Positions 43,960-52,835 of a DNA stretch of 64,000 nucleotides are shown piece after piece. The notes beneath the pieces are model-generated. The model did not search any database. It was not told the DNA's origin and saw only the letters and a list, made by a program, of their open reading frames with translations. Source of the stretch: Pseudomonas gingeri (GTDB lineage: Bacteria > Pseudomonadota > Gammaproteobacteria > Pseudomonadales > Pseudomonadaceae); assembly GCF_013386115.1 (NCBI RefSeq), contig NZ_JACAOR010000008.1, positions 124,001 through 188,000 on the forward strand, given 5' to 3'. The stretch's first letter is position 1; each line of letters opens with the position of its first letter. A program made the position numbers and the translations under genes.

Positions 43960-45264
43960 ATGACTCAACCAACCCTCACGCGCAGCTGGGTTGCGTCTGC
44001 CAACGGGCACGCCGACTTCCCGTTGCAGAACCTGCCTCTGGGCGTTTTCAGCCGTCAGGATTCGACCCCGCGCAGCGGCGTGGCGATCGGCGAGCATATC
44101 TTCGATCTGCAGGCGGGCCTGGAGGCCGGTCTGTTCGAGGGGGCCGCCAGGGCCGCGGTCGAGGCCACCCGGGGCGGCCAGTTGAATGCCTTCTTCGCAC
44201 TCGGTCGCAGCGCCCGCGTGGCCCTGCGCGAGCGCCTGCTTGAACTGCTGGGTGAAGGCAGCGAGCTGCGCGGCCGGATCGAAGCCCTGGGCACGAATCT
44301 TCTGCCGCTGGCGGCGGATTGCGTGATGCACCTGCCGGCCAGGATCAGCGACTACACCGACTTCTACGTCGGCATCGAGCACGCGCAGAACGTCGGCAAG
44401 CTGTTCCGTCCGGACAATCCGCTGCTGCCCAACTACAAGTACGTGCCCATCGGTTATCACGGCCGGGCCTCGACCATCCGCCCGTCCGGCACCGATGTGC
44501 GCCGTCCCAAGGGCCAGACCCTGCCGGCCGGGCAGAGCGAACCGGTGTTCGGCCCCTGCGCGCGCCTGGACTACGAGCTGGAGCTGGGGATCTGGATCGG
44601 CCAGGGCAATGCCATGGGCGATTCGATTGCCATTGCCGACGCGGCGGAACATATCGCCGGTTTCTGCCTGCTCAACGACTGGTCGGCGCGTGACGTGCAG
44701 GCCTGGGAATACCAGCCGCTGGGGCCGTTCCTGTCGAAGAGCTTCATCACCAGCATCTCGCCCTGGGTGGTGACCGCCGAGGCCCTGGCCCCGTTCCGCC
44801 GGGCCCAGCCGCCACGCCCGGCCGGCGACCCGCAGCCGCTGCCGTACCTGTTCGATCAACACGACCAGGAAAACGGCGCCTTCGATATCGAACTGGAAGT
44901 GCTGTTGCTGACCGAATCGATGCGCGAGCAGCAACTGCCGCCCCAGCGCCTGACCCTGAGCAATACCCGCCACATGTACTGGACCGTGGCGCAGATGGTC
45001 GCGCACCACAGCGTCAACGGCTGCCAGTTGCAGGCCGGCGACCTGTTCGGTTCGGGTACCTTGTCCGGCCCCGAGGCCGGGCAGTTCGGCAGCCTGCTGG
45101 AGATCACCGAGGGTGGCAAGAAACCGGTGGAGCTGGCTTCGGGCGAAGTGCGCAAGTTCCTCGAGGACGGTGACGAAATCATCCTGCGCGCCCGTTGCAG
45201 CCGTGAAGGCTTTGCCTCCATCGGTTTCGGCGAATGTCGCGGCAAGATACTGCCGGTGCGTTGA
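43960..45264 (+). CDS. hmgB: HmgB, fumarylacetoacetase
   Basis: The 434-residue enzyme hydrolyses fumarylacetoacetate to fumarate and acetoacetate. It has the FAH fold with metal ligands in DYTDFYVGIEHA, LDYELELGIWIGQ and LNDWSARDVQAWEY, and the active-site GYHGRASTI. It lies between hmgA and the isomerase gene, spaced 3 and 12 bases. Confidence 0.96.
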   Translation: MTQPTLTRSWVASANGHADFPLQNLPLGVFSRQDSTPRSGVAIGEHIFDLQAGLEAGLFEGAARAAVEATRGGQLNAFFALGRSARVALRERLLELLGEGSELRGRIEALGTNLLPLAADCVMHLPARISDYTDFYVGIEHAQNVGKLFRPDNPLLPNYKYVPIGYHGRASTIRPSGTDVRRPKGQTLPAGQSEPVFGPCARLDYELELGIWIGQGNAMGDSIAIADAAEHIAGFCLLNDWSARDVQAWEYQPLGPFLSKSFITSISPWVVTAEALAPFRRAQPPRPAGDPQPLPYLFDQHDQENGAFDIELEVLLLTESMREQQLPPQRLTLSNTRHMYWTVAQMVAHHSVNGCQLQAGDLFGSGTLSGPEAGQFGSLLEITEGGKKPVELASGEVRKFLEDGDEIILRARCSREGFASIGFGECRGKILPVR

Positions 45265-45276
45265 GAGGAGCACGCC

Positions 45277-45915
45277 ATGGAGCTTTACACCTATTACCGT
45301 TCGACCTCGTCCTATCGCGTGCGCATCGCCCTGGCCCTCAAGGGCCTGGATTACCAGGCGCTGCCGGTCAACCTGATTGCCGCCGGTGGCGGCGAGCACC
45401 GGCAGGCGGCGTACCTGGCGATCAACCCGCAAGGGCGGGTGCCGGCGTTGCGCACCGATACCGGTCATGTACTGACCCAGTCGCCGGCGATCATCGAGTT
45501 CCTCGAAGAGCGTTATCCCCAGGTGCCGCTGCTGTCCCGCGACCTGCCGACCCGCGCCCATGAGCGGGCGGTGGCGGCGCTGATCGGTTGCGACATCCAT
45601 CCGTTGCACAATGTCAGCGTGCTCAACCTGCTGCGCCAGTGGGGGCACGACGAGGAGCAGGTGCAGACGTGGATCGGGCACTGGATCAGCCAGGGGCTGG
45701 CCGCCGTCGAGCAACTGATCGGCGACATCGGCTACTGCTTTGGCAATGAGCCGGGGCTGGCCGATGTCTACCTGATTCCGCAGTTGTATGCGGCCGAGCG
45801 CTTCAAGGTTTCCCTAGAGGCGTATCCGCGCATTCGCCGGGTTGCCGCGTTGGCGCAGCAGCACCCGGCATTTATCCAGGCCCACCCGGCCAACCAGCCG
45901 GATACCCCGGCCTAG
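45277..45915 (+). CDS. hmgC: HmgC, maleylacetoacetate isomerase (zeta-class GST)
   Basis: This 212-residue glutathione S-transferase of the zeta class has the catalytic SSxSxR-type motif in YYRSTSSYRVRIALALKG at the N-terminus, NPQGRVPAL, and QSPAIIEFLEE. It isomerises maleylacetoacetate to fumarylacetoacetate using glutathione. The start has GAGGAG upstream. Confidence 0.95.
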   Translation: MELYTYYRSTSSYRVRIALALKGLDYQALPVNLIAAGGGEHRQAAYLAINPQGRVPALRTDTGHVLTQSPAIIEFLEERYPQVPLLSRDLPTRAHERAVAALIGCDIHPLHNVSVLNLLRQWGHDEEQVQTWIGHWISQGLAAVEQLIGDIGYCFGNEPGLADVYLIPQLYAAERFKVSLEAYPRIRRVAALAQQHPAFIQAHPANQPDTPA

Positions 45916-46034
45916 CAAGACTCGATCCTGCTGAATCGCCCTCGCGCTCCGGCGTGGGGCGACCGGAGCGCCGGTGCAAGGCGCTGTTGCCCGCATTTCA
46001 TGCATAACCATAAAAACAGATCAGGTACCTTGCG

Positions 46035-47390
46035 ATGCACAATCAGATTGCCAGCTTTCGCGCGGCGCTCGACGCCCGGCCGGTGTCCCGCTATCAATGG
46101 TTGCTCCTTCTGCTTCTCGCCCTGTTGCTGGTCACCGATGGCTATGACGCCCAGGTACTGGGCTACGTGGTGCCCGCATTGGCCCAGGACTGGGGGGTGG
46201 AGAAGGCGGCCTTCGGCCCGGTGTTCAGTGCCAACCTGCTGGGCCTGACCCTGGGCTCTTTGCTGGTCACGCCGCTGGCGGACCGCCTGGGTGTGCGCCG
46301 GGTACTGCTCTGCTGCGTGCTGATCTACGCCTGCCTCACGGTGTCGATGGTGTTCACCCATTCGCTGGACAGCCTGATGGCGGCGCGCTTTATCTGCGGG
46401 ATCGGCATGGGCGGTGCGATGCCCAGCGCGATGGCGCTGATGTCCGAGTATTCTGCGCCGCGCCTGCGGACCCTGATGGTGACACTGGCCGCCTGCGGTT
46501 TTTCCCTTGGGGGCGCCGCGGGCGGTTTTGTCGCCGCCGGCTTTATCGATCGTTTCGGCTGGCAGGCGGTATTCCTCGCGGGAGGTGTCACACCGTTGCT
46601 GCTGTTTCCGTTTCTCTACCTGTTCCTGCCCGAGTCCCTGTCGCGCCTGCTGCGTGATCCGGCGCCCTACAGCCGCCTGTTGCAGGTAAGCCGGCGCATG
46701 CTGCCGGACTGGCAACCGCCGACAGCGACCCTGACGGCAAATCCGCAAGATCAGGGCAGCAGCCGGTTTACCGTCATCGAGTTGTTCCGCAACGGTTATG
46801 CTCGACCGACGTTGCTGATCTGGGCGACCTTTTTCGTCAGCCTGATCCTGCTGTATTTCATGATCAGTTGGCTGCCGAGCCTGTTGCTGGAGGGCGGCTT
46901 GAAACTCAATGAGGCCAATCTGGTGACTTCGATGTTCCTGTTCGCCGGTACCCTGGGGGCGATCGCTCTGGCCTGGTTCGCCGATCGCCTGCGCAGCAAG
47001 GCGCGGCTGCTCTCCTGTGTGCTGGCGGCTGCGGCGCTGTGCACGATATTGCTGGGGCTCAATCAGGAAAATCCACGCCTGCTGGTGCTTTGTGTGTTTG
47101 CCGCCGGCTTCTGCATCATTGGCGGGCAACTGACACTCAATGCCTTCACCAGCAATTTCTACCCGGCCCATGTGCGGGCGACCGGGGCGGGCTGGGCCCT
47201 GGGTGTCGGTCGCTTTGGCTCGATCCTTGGCCCGCTGTTCGGCAGCCTGCTGCTGGCAATGCACATCCCGGTCCAGCAGATTTTCTTTTTCTGCGCGATT
47301 CCGGCGGTGATCGCGGCGCTATTGATCGTTCAGGTGCGTGCACCGAAGGACGCGGCGACCGGCTTGCCCGAGGCGTGCCGGATCGGCTAA
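46035..47390 (+). CDS. MFS transporter, aromatic acid:H+ symporter family
   Basis: The 451-residue, 12-helix major facilitator has the AAHS family motif in VTDGYDAQVLGYV (helix 1), the loop 2-3 motif LADRLGVRRVLL, and FICGIGMGGAMPSAMALMSEY. It likely imports a phenylacetate- or hydroxybenzoate-like acid. Being next to hmgABC, homogentisate precursors are plausible but not shown. Its last 4 bases overlap the convergent SirB1-like gene. Confidence 0.9.
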   Translation: MHNQIASFRAALDARPVSRYQWLLLLLLALLLVTDGYDAQVLGYVVPALAQDWGVEKAAFGPVFSANLLGLTLGSLLVTPLADRLGVRRVLLCCVLIYACLTVSMVFTHSLDSLMAARFICGIGMGGAMPSAMALMSEYSAPRLRTLMVTLAACGFSLGGAAGGFVAAGFIDRFGWQAVFLAGGVTPLLLFPFLYLFLPESLSRLLRDPAPYSRLLQVSRRMLPDWQPPTATLTANPQDQGSSRFTVIELFRNGYARPTLLIWATFFVSLILLYFMISWLPSLLLEGGLKLNEANLVTSMFLFAGTLGAIALAWFADRLRSKARLLSCVLAAAALCTILLGLNQENPRLLVLCVFAAGFCIIGGQLTLNAFTSNFYPAHVRATGAGWALGVGRFGSILGPLFGSLLLAMHIPVQQIFFFCAIPAVIAALLIVQVRAPKDAATGLPEACRIG

Positions 47391-48190
47391 TGCACCACGG
47401 TATTGGGCGGCAGTTGTCCCAGTCGTTCGGTCAGGCGCAGCCGCTGGATCGGGTCTTCGCTGAGCAGCAGGGCGCGCTCCAGGTCGTAACGCTCGGCCCG
47501 CGGGCACTCCAGCTTCTGGTACAGGCTGGCACGGGCCAGGTAGTCGCTGGCATTGCCCTGGCCCAGTTCCAGGACCCGCTCGGCATCCCGCAGCCCGGCC
47601 AGGAAGTCATCGTTGGCCAGGTGCAATTGCCGCAGGTTGCGTGACAGGCGCTGGAGCATCTGGACCGGCGTGGCAGTCTGCATATGCTCGGCGCGCAGGA
47701 GCATGCCGGGGCCGTACTGGCGGCTCAGCAGTTCACGGCAATCGTTGGGATAGAGACGGCGACCGCCACAAGGGTCGAGCAGATGGTCGGCCCCCGGCAC
47801 GCGCAGGAGAAAGTGTCCGGGGAAGTTCACCCCCACCAGCGGGATCTCCAGGCAACGGGCCAGCTCCAGGGCAATCAGCGCCAGGACCAGCGGCTGGCCG
47901 CGCTTGCGTTGCAGGACCTTGTCGAGCAACGCGGCATGGGGACGCAGCGGGGTGAATTCATCCTGCTGGAAGCCCAGGTCGTTCAGGCGGCGCAGCAGCG
48001 GTTGCGCCAGCTCGCTGACCGGCAGCATCGGCAACCCGGCGCTGACCCGCTGCTGCAGGTCCTTGAAGTCCTGCAACAGAGTGTCGGGCCGCACCTTCGG
48101 ATCGTGCTCGGCGGCCAGCCACAGCGCGGCTTCGAACACCGCGGGCGGAGTGCGCTCCAGGCAGGCAAAAAAGGCTTGGCGGGGGTTCAT
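47387..48190 (-). CDS. SirB1-family (transglutaminase-like/TPR) protein
   Basis: This 267-residue protein matches the SirB1/COG2912 family: a degenerate transglutaminase-like domain (about 80-190, KRGQPLVLALIALELAR and PGHFLLRVPG) followed by a short TPR part (ARASLYQKLECPRAERYDLERAL). The role is unknown; the E. coli homologue lies near prfA/prmC. Confidence 0.88.
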   Translation of the reverse strand: MNPRQAFFACLERTPPAVFEAALWLAAEHDPKVRPDTLLQDFKDLQQRVSAGLPMLPVSELAQPLLRRLNDLGFQQDEFTPLRPHAALLDKVLQRKRGQPLVLALIALELARCLEIPLVGVNFPGHFLLRVPGADHLLDPCGGRRLYPNDCRELLSRQYGPGMLLRAEHMQTATPVQMLQRLSRNLRQLHLANDDFLAGLRDAERVLELGQGNASDYLARASLYQKLECPRAERYDLERALLLSEDPIQRLRLTERLGQLPPNTVVH

Positions 48191-48371
48191 CGAAATCTCC
48201 GGCTGATGCTCCGTTTTAGCCCTGCGGCGGGGTTTCGTCCAGTGCCTTCGCAGCCCGGATGAGTTATGTCATAAAGCCTGGCAACGCGCGCCGGCTTATT
48301 CCCCGGTACTTCGGCATTCTTTGCGGCGAAGCCTATACTCGCTGTACAAGAAGTGATCAGGGGGCTATTCG

Positions 48372-49391
48372 ATGTTTGCTCTCATGCAAAGCACTCGCCT
48401 TGAATCGCTGCACCTCAGCGTCGACCCGGTGACCGGGTTGAAGGCGGTGATTGCCATCCATAACCGTCGCCTGGGACCGGCCCTGGGCGGCTGTCGTTAC
48501 CTTGCCTATCCCGATGATGAAACGGCCATGATCGATGCCATTCGCCTGGCCCAGGGCATGAGCTACAAGGCCGCTCTCGCCGGGTTGCCGGTGGGCGGCG
48601 GCAAGGCGGTGATCATCCGGCCGCCCCATGTCGAAAGCCGGGCCGCCCTGTTCGAGGCGTTCGGTCGCTGTATCGAACAGCTCGACGGTCGCTACATCAC
48701 CGCGGTCGACAGCGGTACCTCGACCGCGGACATGGATTGCATCGCCCAGTACACCCAGCATGTCACCAGCACCACCAGCGCCGGCGATCCGTCGCCCCAT
48801 GCGGCCATGGGCGTGTTCGCCGGTATCCGCACCACCGCCATGGCGCGCCTGGGCAGTGACAATCTCGAGGGGCTGCGGGTGGCGGTGCAGGGCCTGGGCA
48901 ATGTCGGTTATGCCCTGGCCGAGCAGTTGCACGCGGCGGGGGCGGAACTGCTGGTGAGCGACAATGACCAGGGCAAGGTGCAACTGGCGATGGCACAGTT
49001 CGGCGCGCATCCGGTGGCTACCGAGGCGTTGATCAGCACGCCCTGCGACATCTTTGCCCCCTGCGGCCTGGGCAATGTCCTGACCAGCCAGAGCGTGATG
49101 CAACTGCGTTGCGCGGCGGTCGCCGGTTCCGCCAATACCCAGCTGACCAGCCTGAGTGTCGCCGATCAACTGGAAAAGCGCGGGATCCTCTACGCACCGG
49201 ACTACGTGATCAACTCCGGTGGCCTGATCTATGTGGCGCTCAAGCACCGGGGCGAGGAACTGCCGAACATCACGGCGCACCTGTCGCGGATCGGCACGCG
49301 CCTGACCGAAGTCTTTGCCCATGCCCAGGCGGAAAAGCGCTCGCCGGCGCGGGTCGCGGACGAGCTCGCGGAGCGACTGCTGTACCGTTGA
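48372..49391 (+). CDS. Leucine (Leu/Val/Phe) dehydrogenase
   Basis: The 339-residue enzyme is of the Glu/Leu/Phe/Val dehydrogenase family. It has catalytic Lys66 and Lys78 (GMSYKAALAGLPVGGGKAV), the family Asp in VDSGTSTADMDC, and an NAD-binding GLGNVGYALAEQL. It deaminates branched-chain or aromatic amino acids to 2-oxo acids with NAD. Substrate choice cannot be set from sequence alone; nearness to the hmg operon makes aromatic amino acids a possibility. Confidence 0.9.
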   Translation: MFALMQSTRLESLHLSVDPVTGLKAVIAIHNRRLGPALGGCRYLAYPDDETAMIDAIRLAQGMSYKAALAGLPVGGGKAVIIRPPHVESRAALFEAFGRCIEQLDGRYITAVDSGTSTADMDCIAQYTQHVTSTTSAGDPSPHAAMGVFAGIRTTAMARLGSDNLEGLRVAVQGLGNVGYALAEQLHAAGAELLVSDNDQGKVQLAMAQFGAHPVATEALISTPCDIFAPCGLGNVLTSQSVMQLRCAAVAGSANTQLTSLSVADQLEKRGILYAPDYVINSGGLIYVALKHRGEELPNITAHLSRIGTRLTEVFAHAQAEKRSPARVADELAERLLYR

Positions 49392-49395
49392 GCCG

Positions 49396-49477
49396 GTGGG
49401 AGCCGCGTGCCGACGATGAGGCCGGCCAGTCTGGTGCCGTCCCGAAGGACGTCATCGCCAGCAAGCCGGCTCCCACA
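49396..49477. repeat. REP doublet after leucine dehydrogenase
   Basis: GTGGGAGCCG... at the left is diverged; the right copy ATCGCCAGCAAGCCGGCTCC is intact. It lies between convergent genes. Confidence 0.75.
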
Positions 49478-49494
49478 GGGCAGAGCGCGGTGTG

Positions 49495-49758
49495 TTACTC
49501 GGCGGGGTCGGCCGACAGCAGCTCGGCCAGGGCATCCGGCTGGCTCTTGAAGGCCTTGGCAAACACATCGCGATTCTTCGCCATGTAGATACCGGCTTCT
49601 TCCACCTGCTGCTCGCTCAGCGAGGGCACGGCTTTCTGCAGGACTTCAGCCAGCAACTCGGCCAGTTCGAGCATCTTGTCATGACGATCAGCTTCGGCTT
49701 TATCCATGAACAGGCGCTCCAGATCTCGGCTGCTGCGGTATACCACTTCGACGGCCAT
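49495..49758 (-). CDS. yebG: YebG-family SOS-inducible protein
   Basis: The 87-residue protein matches the YebG family (MAVEVVYRSSRDLERLFMDK, then KAEADRHDKMLELAE). In E. coli yebG is induced by DNA damage under LexA; its function is not known. A perfect LexA box 45 bases upstream supports SOS control here. Confidence 0.92.
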   Translation of the reverse strand: MAVEVVYRSSRDLERLFMDKAEADRHDKMLELAELLAEVLQKAVPSLSEQQVEEAGIYMAKNRDVFAKAFKSQPDALAELLSADPAE

Positions 49759-49802
49759 TTACCACCTCATATGCCTTCACGATAAATTGTCTTTTGCGAT
49801 TA

Positions 49803-49818
49803 CTGTATTTATATACAG
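49803..49818. promoter_or_regulatory. LexA (SOS) box upstream of yebG
   Basis: CTGTATTTATATACAG fits the CTGT-N8-ACAG LexA consensus exactly and overlaps the AT-rich promoter of yebG. Confidence 0.9.
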
Positions 49819-49926
49819 CATAAAGAATAAGCGAATCCCCAGGGTTTGGGTAGTGGCTTTTTAATGTAGCCGGGTTTCGAGGTTTGTCAGGGCAATCGAA
49901 GCGGCGCTTTCAAGGGCAGCCCCTGC

Positions 49927-49952
49927 CTGTGGAAGCGGGCTTGCCAGCGAAA
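49927..49952. repeat. Single REP sequence
   Basis: CTGTGGAAGCGGGCTTGCCAGCG-like single copy without a clear inverted partner. Confidence 0.6.
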
Positions 49953-50127
49953 GGGCCGGCACAGGCAAAGTCCAACGTGTCTTGAAACATATGCCCACCA
50001 TCTCATCCAGGCTTCTGGCCTTTTTTCTGCATGCATGTCGTCGCCGGCAGCAGGAAGCCGCGGCATGCAGTGAAACAGTCACCTTCAACCCGCATCATCC
50101 GATCGAACCGATCTAAGGACGTGCACC

Positions 50128-50628
50128 GTGAAAATCAATTGGGCCGAGAAACTGCGGCAAAACGTGCACCAGGTGGCCGAGTCCCTGGGTAACCTGTTCG
50201 TCGAGTCCTTCCATTACCTGGCGCTGTTCGCCATCGGCGGGGTCACGGCCTGGGCGGCGGTGATGGAGTTCCTGGTGATGATCGAAGAGGGTCACATCAA
50301 GATCGACGACATCCTGTTGCTGTTCATCTACCTCGAACTGGGGGCGATGGTCGGGATCTATTTCAAGACCAACCACATGCCGGTGCGCTTCCTGATCTAC
50401 GTGGCGATCACCGCGCTGACCCGGCTGCTGATCTCCAATGTGTCGCACCACAATCCTCCGGACATGGGCGTGGTCTACCTGTCCGGGGCGATCCTGCTGC
50501 TGGCGTTCGCGATCCTGGTGGTGCGCTATGCCTCGTCGCAGTTCCCTTCGGTGAAGATCGAACATCCACAGCGCAAGACCGGCGAAGGCTCCAGCGAGCA
50601 TCCGGAAGTGGAGAAGGGCGAAATCTGA
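50128..50628 (+). CDS. psiE: PsiE-family phosphate-starvation-inducible membrane protein
   Basis: The 166-residue protein has about four membrane segments and the PsiE pattern LFVESFHYLALFAI, LYLELGAMVGIYFKT-like and RFLIYVAITALTRLLI. The C-terminal ~30 residues are charged and likely cytoplasmic. GTG 50128 is the start, with AAGGA about 9 bases upstream. In E. coli psiE is induced by phosphate starvation; the function is unknown. Confidence 0.92.
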   Translation: MKINWAEKLRQNVHQVAESLGNLFVESFHYLALFAIGGVTAWAAVMEFLVMIEEGHIKIDDILLLFIYLELGAMVGIYFKTNHMPVRFLIYVAITALTRLLISNVSHHNPPDMGVVYLSGAILLLAFAILVVRYASSQFPSVKIEHPQRKTGEGSSEHPEVEKGEI

Positions 50629-50634
50629 GCCCTG

Positions 50635-50669
50635 CCGATCGTTCCCACGCGGCGCGTGGGAACGATCGG
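50635..50669. repeat. Long perfect hairpin of the Pseudomonas GATCGTTCCCACGC repeat family
   Basis: CCGATCGTTCCCACGC and its exact complement are separated by 3 bases, giving 16 pairs. It lies between convergent psiE and the lipoprotein gene. The same family appears in a longer form at 63.7 kb. Confidence 0.85.
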
Positions 50670-50677
50670 TCAACGAT

Positions 50678-51019
50678 TCAGTTGACCCACACCCCCGCCC
50701 GCAGATGCCAGCCATCGCCCAGTCGTTCCCAGTGCGGGTGCACATAGCGGTAGCCCGGGCGCACGGGTTCCCAGTGCCCGTGCATCGCCACGTAACGGCG
50801 ACCGTCCCAGTGCCAGTAGCCACGGGCCCAGACAAAGCCGGGCCGGTAGGCCGGTTCCACTTCGATGATTTCCTGTGGCGGTGGTTGTGGCGCCACCACC
50901 TCGACGTAACGCGGTCCCGGACGCTCGACGATCACCGGGCGCTCGTGCACCACCCGCTCCTGCACGCAGCCCGATGCGGCGACGACGACGGCAGCCAATG
51001 CGGCATAACGAAAAAACAT
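50678..51019 (-). CDS. YXWGXW-repeat lipoprotein
   Basis: The 113-residue protein has a lipoprotein signal (MFFRYAALAAVVVAASGC, lipobox ASGC) and a C-terminal part with repeated aromatic motifs (GYWHWDGRRYVAMHGHWEPVR, YVHPHWERLGDGWHL) of the YXWGXW type. Such small lipoproteins are common in proteobacterial envelopes and have no known role. Confidence 0.88.
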   Translation of the reverse strand: MFFRYAALAAVVVAASGCVQERVVHERPVIVERPGPRYVEVVAPQPPPQEIIEVEPAYRPGFVWARGYWHWDGRRYVAMHGHWEPVRPGYRYVHPHWERLGDGWHLRAGVWVN

Positions 51020-51274
51020 CAGACCTCCTCGGGGGTGTCCCGGACATGACGTGTTTCTTGTTGAACGACAGGGCCGTCACAAGTGACCGGCTATGCTTGT
51101 TTGTAACAGCCTGTGTCTGTCCATTGCCTGAAGCCGCAGGCTTTTTCCGTTCGGCGTGACACCGTCTGTCGGCACGCGGCAAGGTGAGGGTCTGTCAGCA
51201 TCCGGACAGGCGATCGGGTAGACACTGGCATCGTGGTGGATGACGTTTTTTCCCTTAGCCAGGAAGCCTTTTGC

Positions 51275-52804
51275 ATGCCGCTTGTTCGTGCCGTCCTGCG
51301 ACCTTTTTGTCTGTCCCTCTGCGTGGGCCTGTGCCTTCCCGTGCCGGCCATGGCCGAGCCCCTCGCTCCCACCGATTCGGCCTGGCTGCGGCGTGACGGT
51401 TTCGACCTGGATGCGGCGAATGTCGCGCGCTTTCGGGCGATGGGACGGGCCGGGTTGCTGCAGGCGCAGCTGAGCGATCGCATCCGCGATCCATTGCCGG
51501 CGTCCATCGACGCCCAGTTGCGCAGCTATCCGATCCTGGCGAACCCGTTGCAGGCGACTCTGCTGGCGTTCAGGCAGTCCCAGGAACAGCTCAAGTCGAT
51601 GCCCGAGGGCGACGCCCAGGTGGCGGCGAAAAAGGCTATGCAGCAGCAGGCCAATGATGCCGCCGACCAGGCGCGGCAGATCGTCCTGTTGCGGGCGGTG
51701 TATGGCAGCAACCAGCTCAAGGAACAGCTGGTATGGTTCTGGCTCAACCACTTCAGCGTCTTTTCCGGCAAGGGCGCGGTGCGCCTGATGGCGGCGGACT
51801 ACGAGGAGCGGACGATCCGTCCGCACGCCCTGGGCAAGTTCAAGGACCTGGTGCTGGCCACGCTGAAAAGCCCGGCGATGCTGGAGTACCTCGACAATGC
51901 GCAAAACGCCAGGGGCAAGGTCAATGAAAACTACGCCCGTGAATTGATGGAGTTGCACACCCTGGGCGTGGGTTCCGGTTACACCCAGCAGGACGTCCAG
52001 CAACTGGCCCTGATCCTGACCGGCGCGGGCGTCCTGCCGATGGACGGTCGCCAGCAGAAGTTCGGGCCGCGGGTGGCCGCCCAGGTGGTGCGTGACGGCA
52101 TGTTCGAGTTCAATCCCAAGCGTCACGATTTCAGCGACAAGGTGTTGTTGGGGCAGTCGATCCCGGGCAGCGGCTTTGACGAGATCACCCGTGCCGTCGA
52201 GTTGATCACCCGCCAGCCAGCCTGCGCCCGATTCATTTCCCGCAAGTTGGCCGAGTACTTTGTCGCCGATCAGCCGCCCCAGGCGCTGGTGGATCGCATG
52301 GCGCTGACCTTCCAGCGCACCGACGGCGATATCGCCCAGGTCATGCGCACGTTGTTCGAGTCTCCGGAACTGCTGCAAAGCGCCGGCAGGAAGTTCAAGG
52401 ACCCGATGCAGTTCGTGGTCTCGGCCGTGCGCCTGGCCTATGACGGCAAGCCGATCGCCAACCCGCGTCCGCTGCTCAACTGGCTGAACCAGCTGGGCGA
52501 GCCGCTGTTCGGTCGCCAGACCCCGGATGGCTGGCCGCTGGATGCCGCCGGCTGGGCCAGCTCCGGGCAGATGTCCAGGCGCTTCGAAATCGCCCGGGCC
52601 ATCGGCGCGGGCAACAACCGCCTGTTCACCGCCGAAGGCAGCCAGCAGGTCGGTGGCGGTTTTCCGCTGATCACCACGCCGCTTTACTACGACGCGATCG
52701 GCCCTCATCTGTCGGCGGCGACGATGGCGGCGCTGAACCAGGCCAGGTCGCCCCAGGAGTGGAACACCTTTCTGCTGTCCTCGCCGGACTTCAATAACCG
52801 TTAA
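51275..52804 (+). CDS. DUF1800 family exported protein
   Basis: The 509-residue protein has a signal peptide (MPLVRAVLRPFCLSLCVGLC, cleavage near AMA) and the DUF1800 domain, with WFWLNHFSVF, the NENYARELMELHTLGV signature and LTGAGV. ATG 51275 has AGGAAG upstream; the frame is open to 51233. DUF1800 nearly always pairs with DUF1501, as here. The function is unknown, perhaps envelope or extracellular. Confidence 0.9.
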   Translation: MPLVRAVLRPFCLSLCVGLCLPVPAMAEPLAPTDSAWLRRDGFDLDAANVARFRAMGRAGLLQAQLSDRIRDPLPASIDAQLRSYPILANPLQATLLAFRQSQEQLKSMPEGDAQVAAKKAMQQQANDAADQARQIVLLRAVYGSNQLKEQLVWFWLNHFSVFSGKGAVRLMAADYEERTIRPHALGKFKDLVLATLKSPAMLEYLDNAQNARGKVNENYARELMELHTLGVGSGYTQQDVQQLALILTGAGVLPMDGRQQKFGPRVAAQVVRDGMFEFNPKRHDFSDKVLLGQSIPGSGFDEITRAVELITRQPACARFISRKLAEYFVADQPPQALVDRMALTFQRTDGDIAQVMRTLFESPELLQSAGRKFKDPMQFVVSAVRLAYDGKPIANPRPLLNWLNQLGEPLFGRQTPDGWPLDAAGWASSGQMSRRFEIARAIGAGNNRLFTAEGSQQVGGGFPLITTPLYYDAIGPHLSAATMAALNQARSPQEWNTFLLSSPDFNNR

Positions 52805-52835
52805 CCCTGCGCATTAGCCAACACAAGGTGCCGTG

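Larger units (their letters stand above)
49759..50127. other. yebG-psiE intergenic region
   Basis: This 369-base interval holds the yebG LexA box, a single diverged REP at 49927-49952, a long-loop inverted repeat CTGCATGC/GCATGCAG (50027-50070), and the psiE leader. I found no clear PhoB box. Confidence 0.6.

Noticed and set aside
42646..45714. 1022-residue leftward open frame
   Set aside because: Antisense to hmgA, hmgB and hmgC; no recognisable domain and the sense genes are certain.
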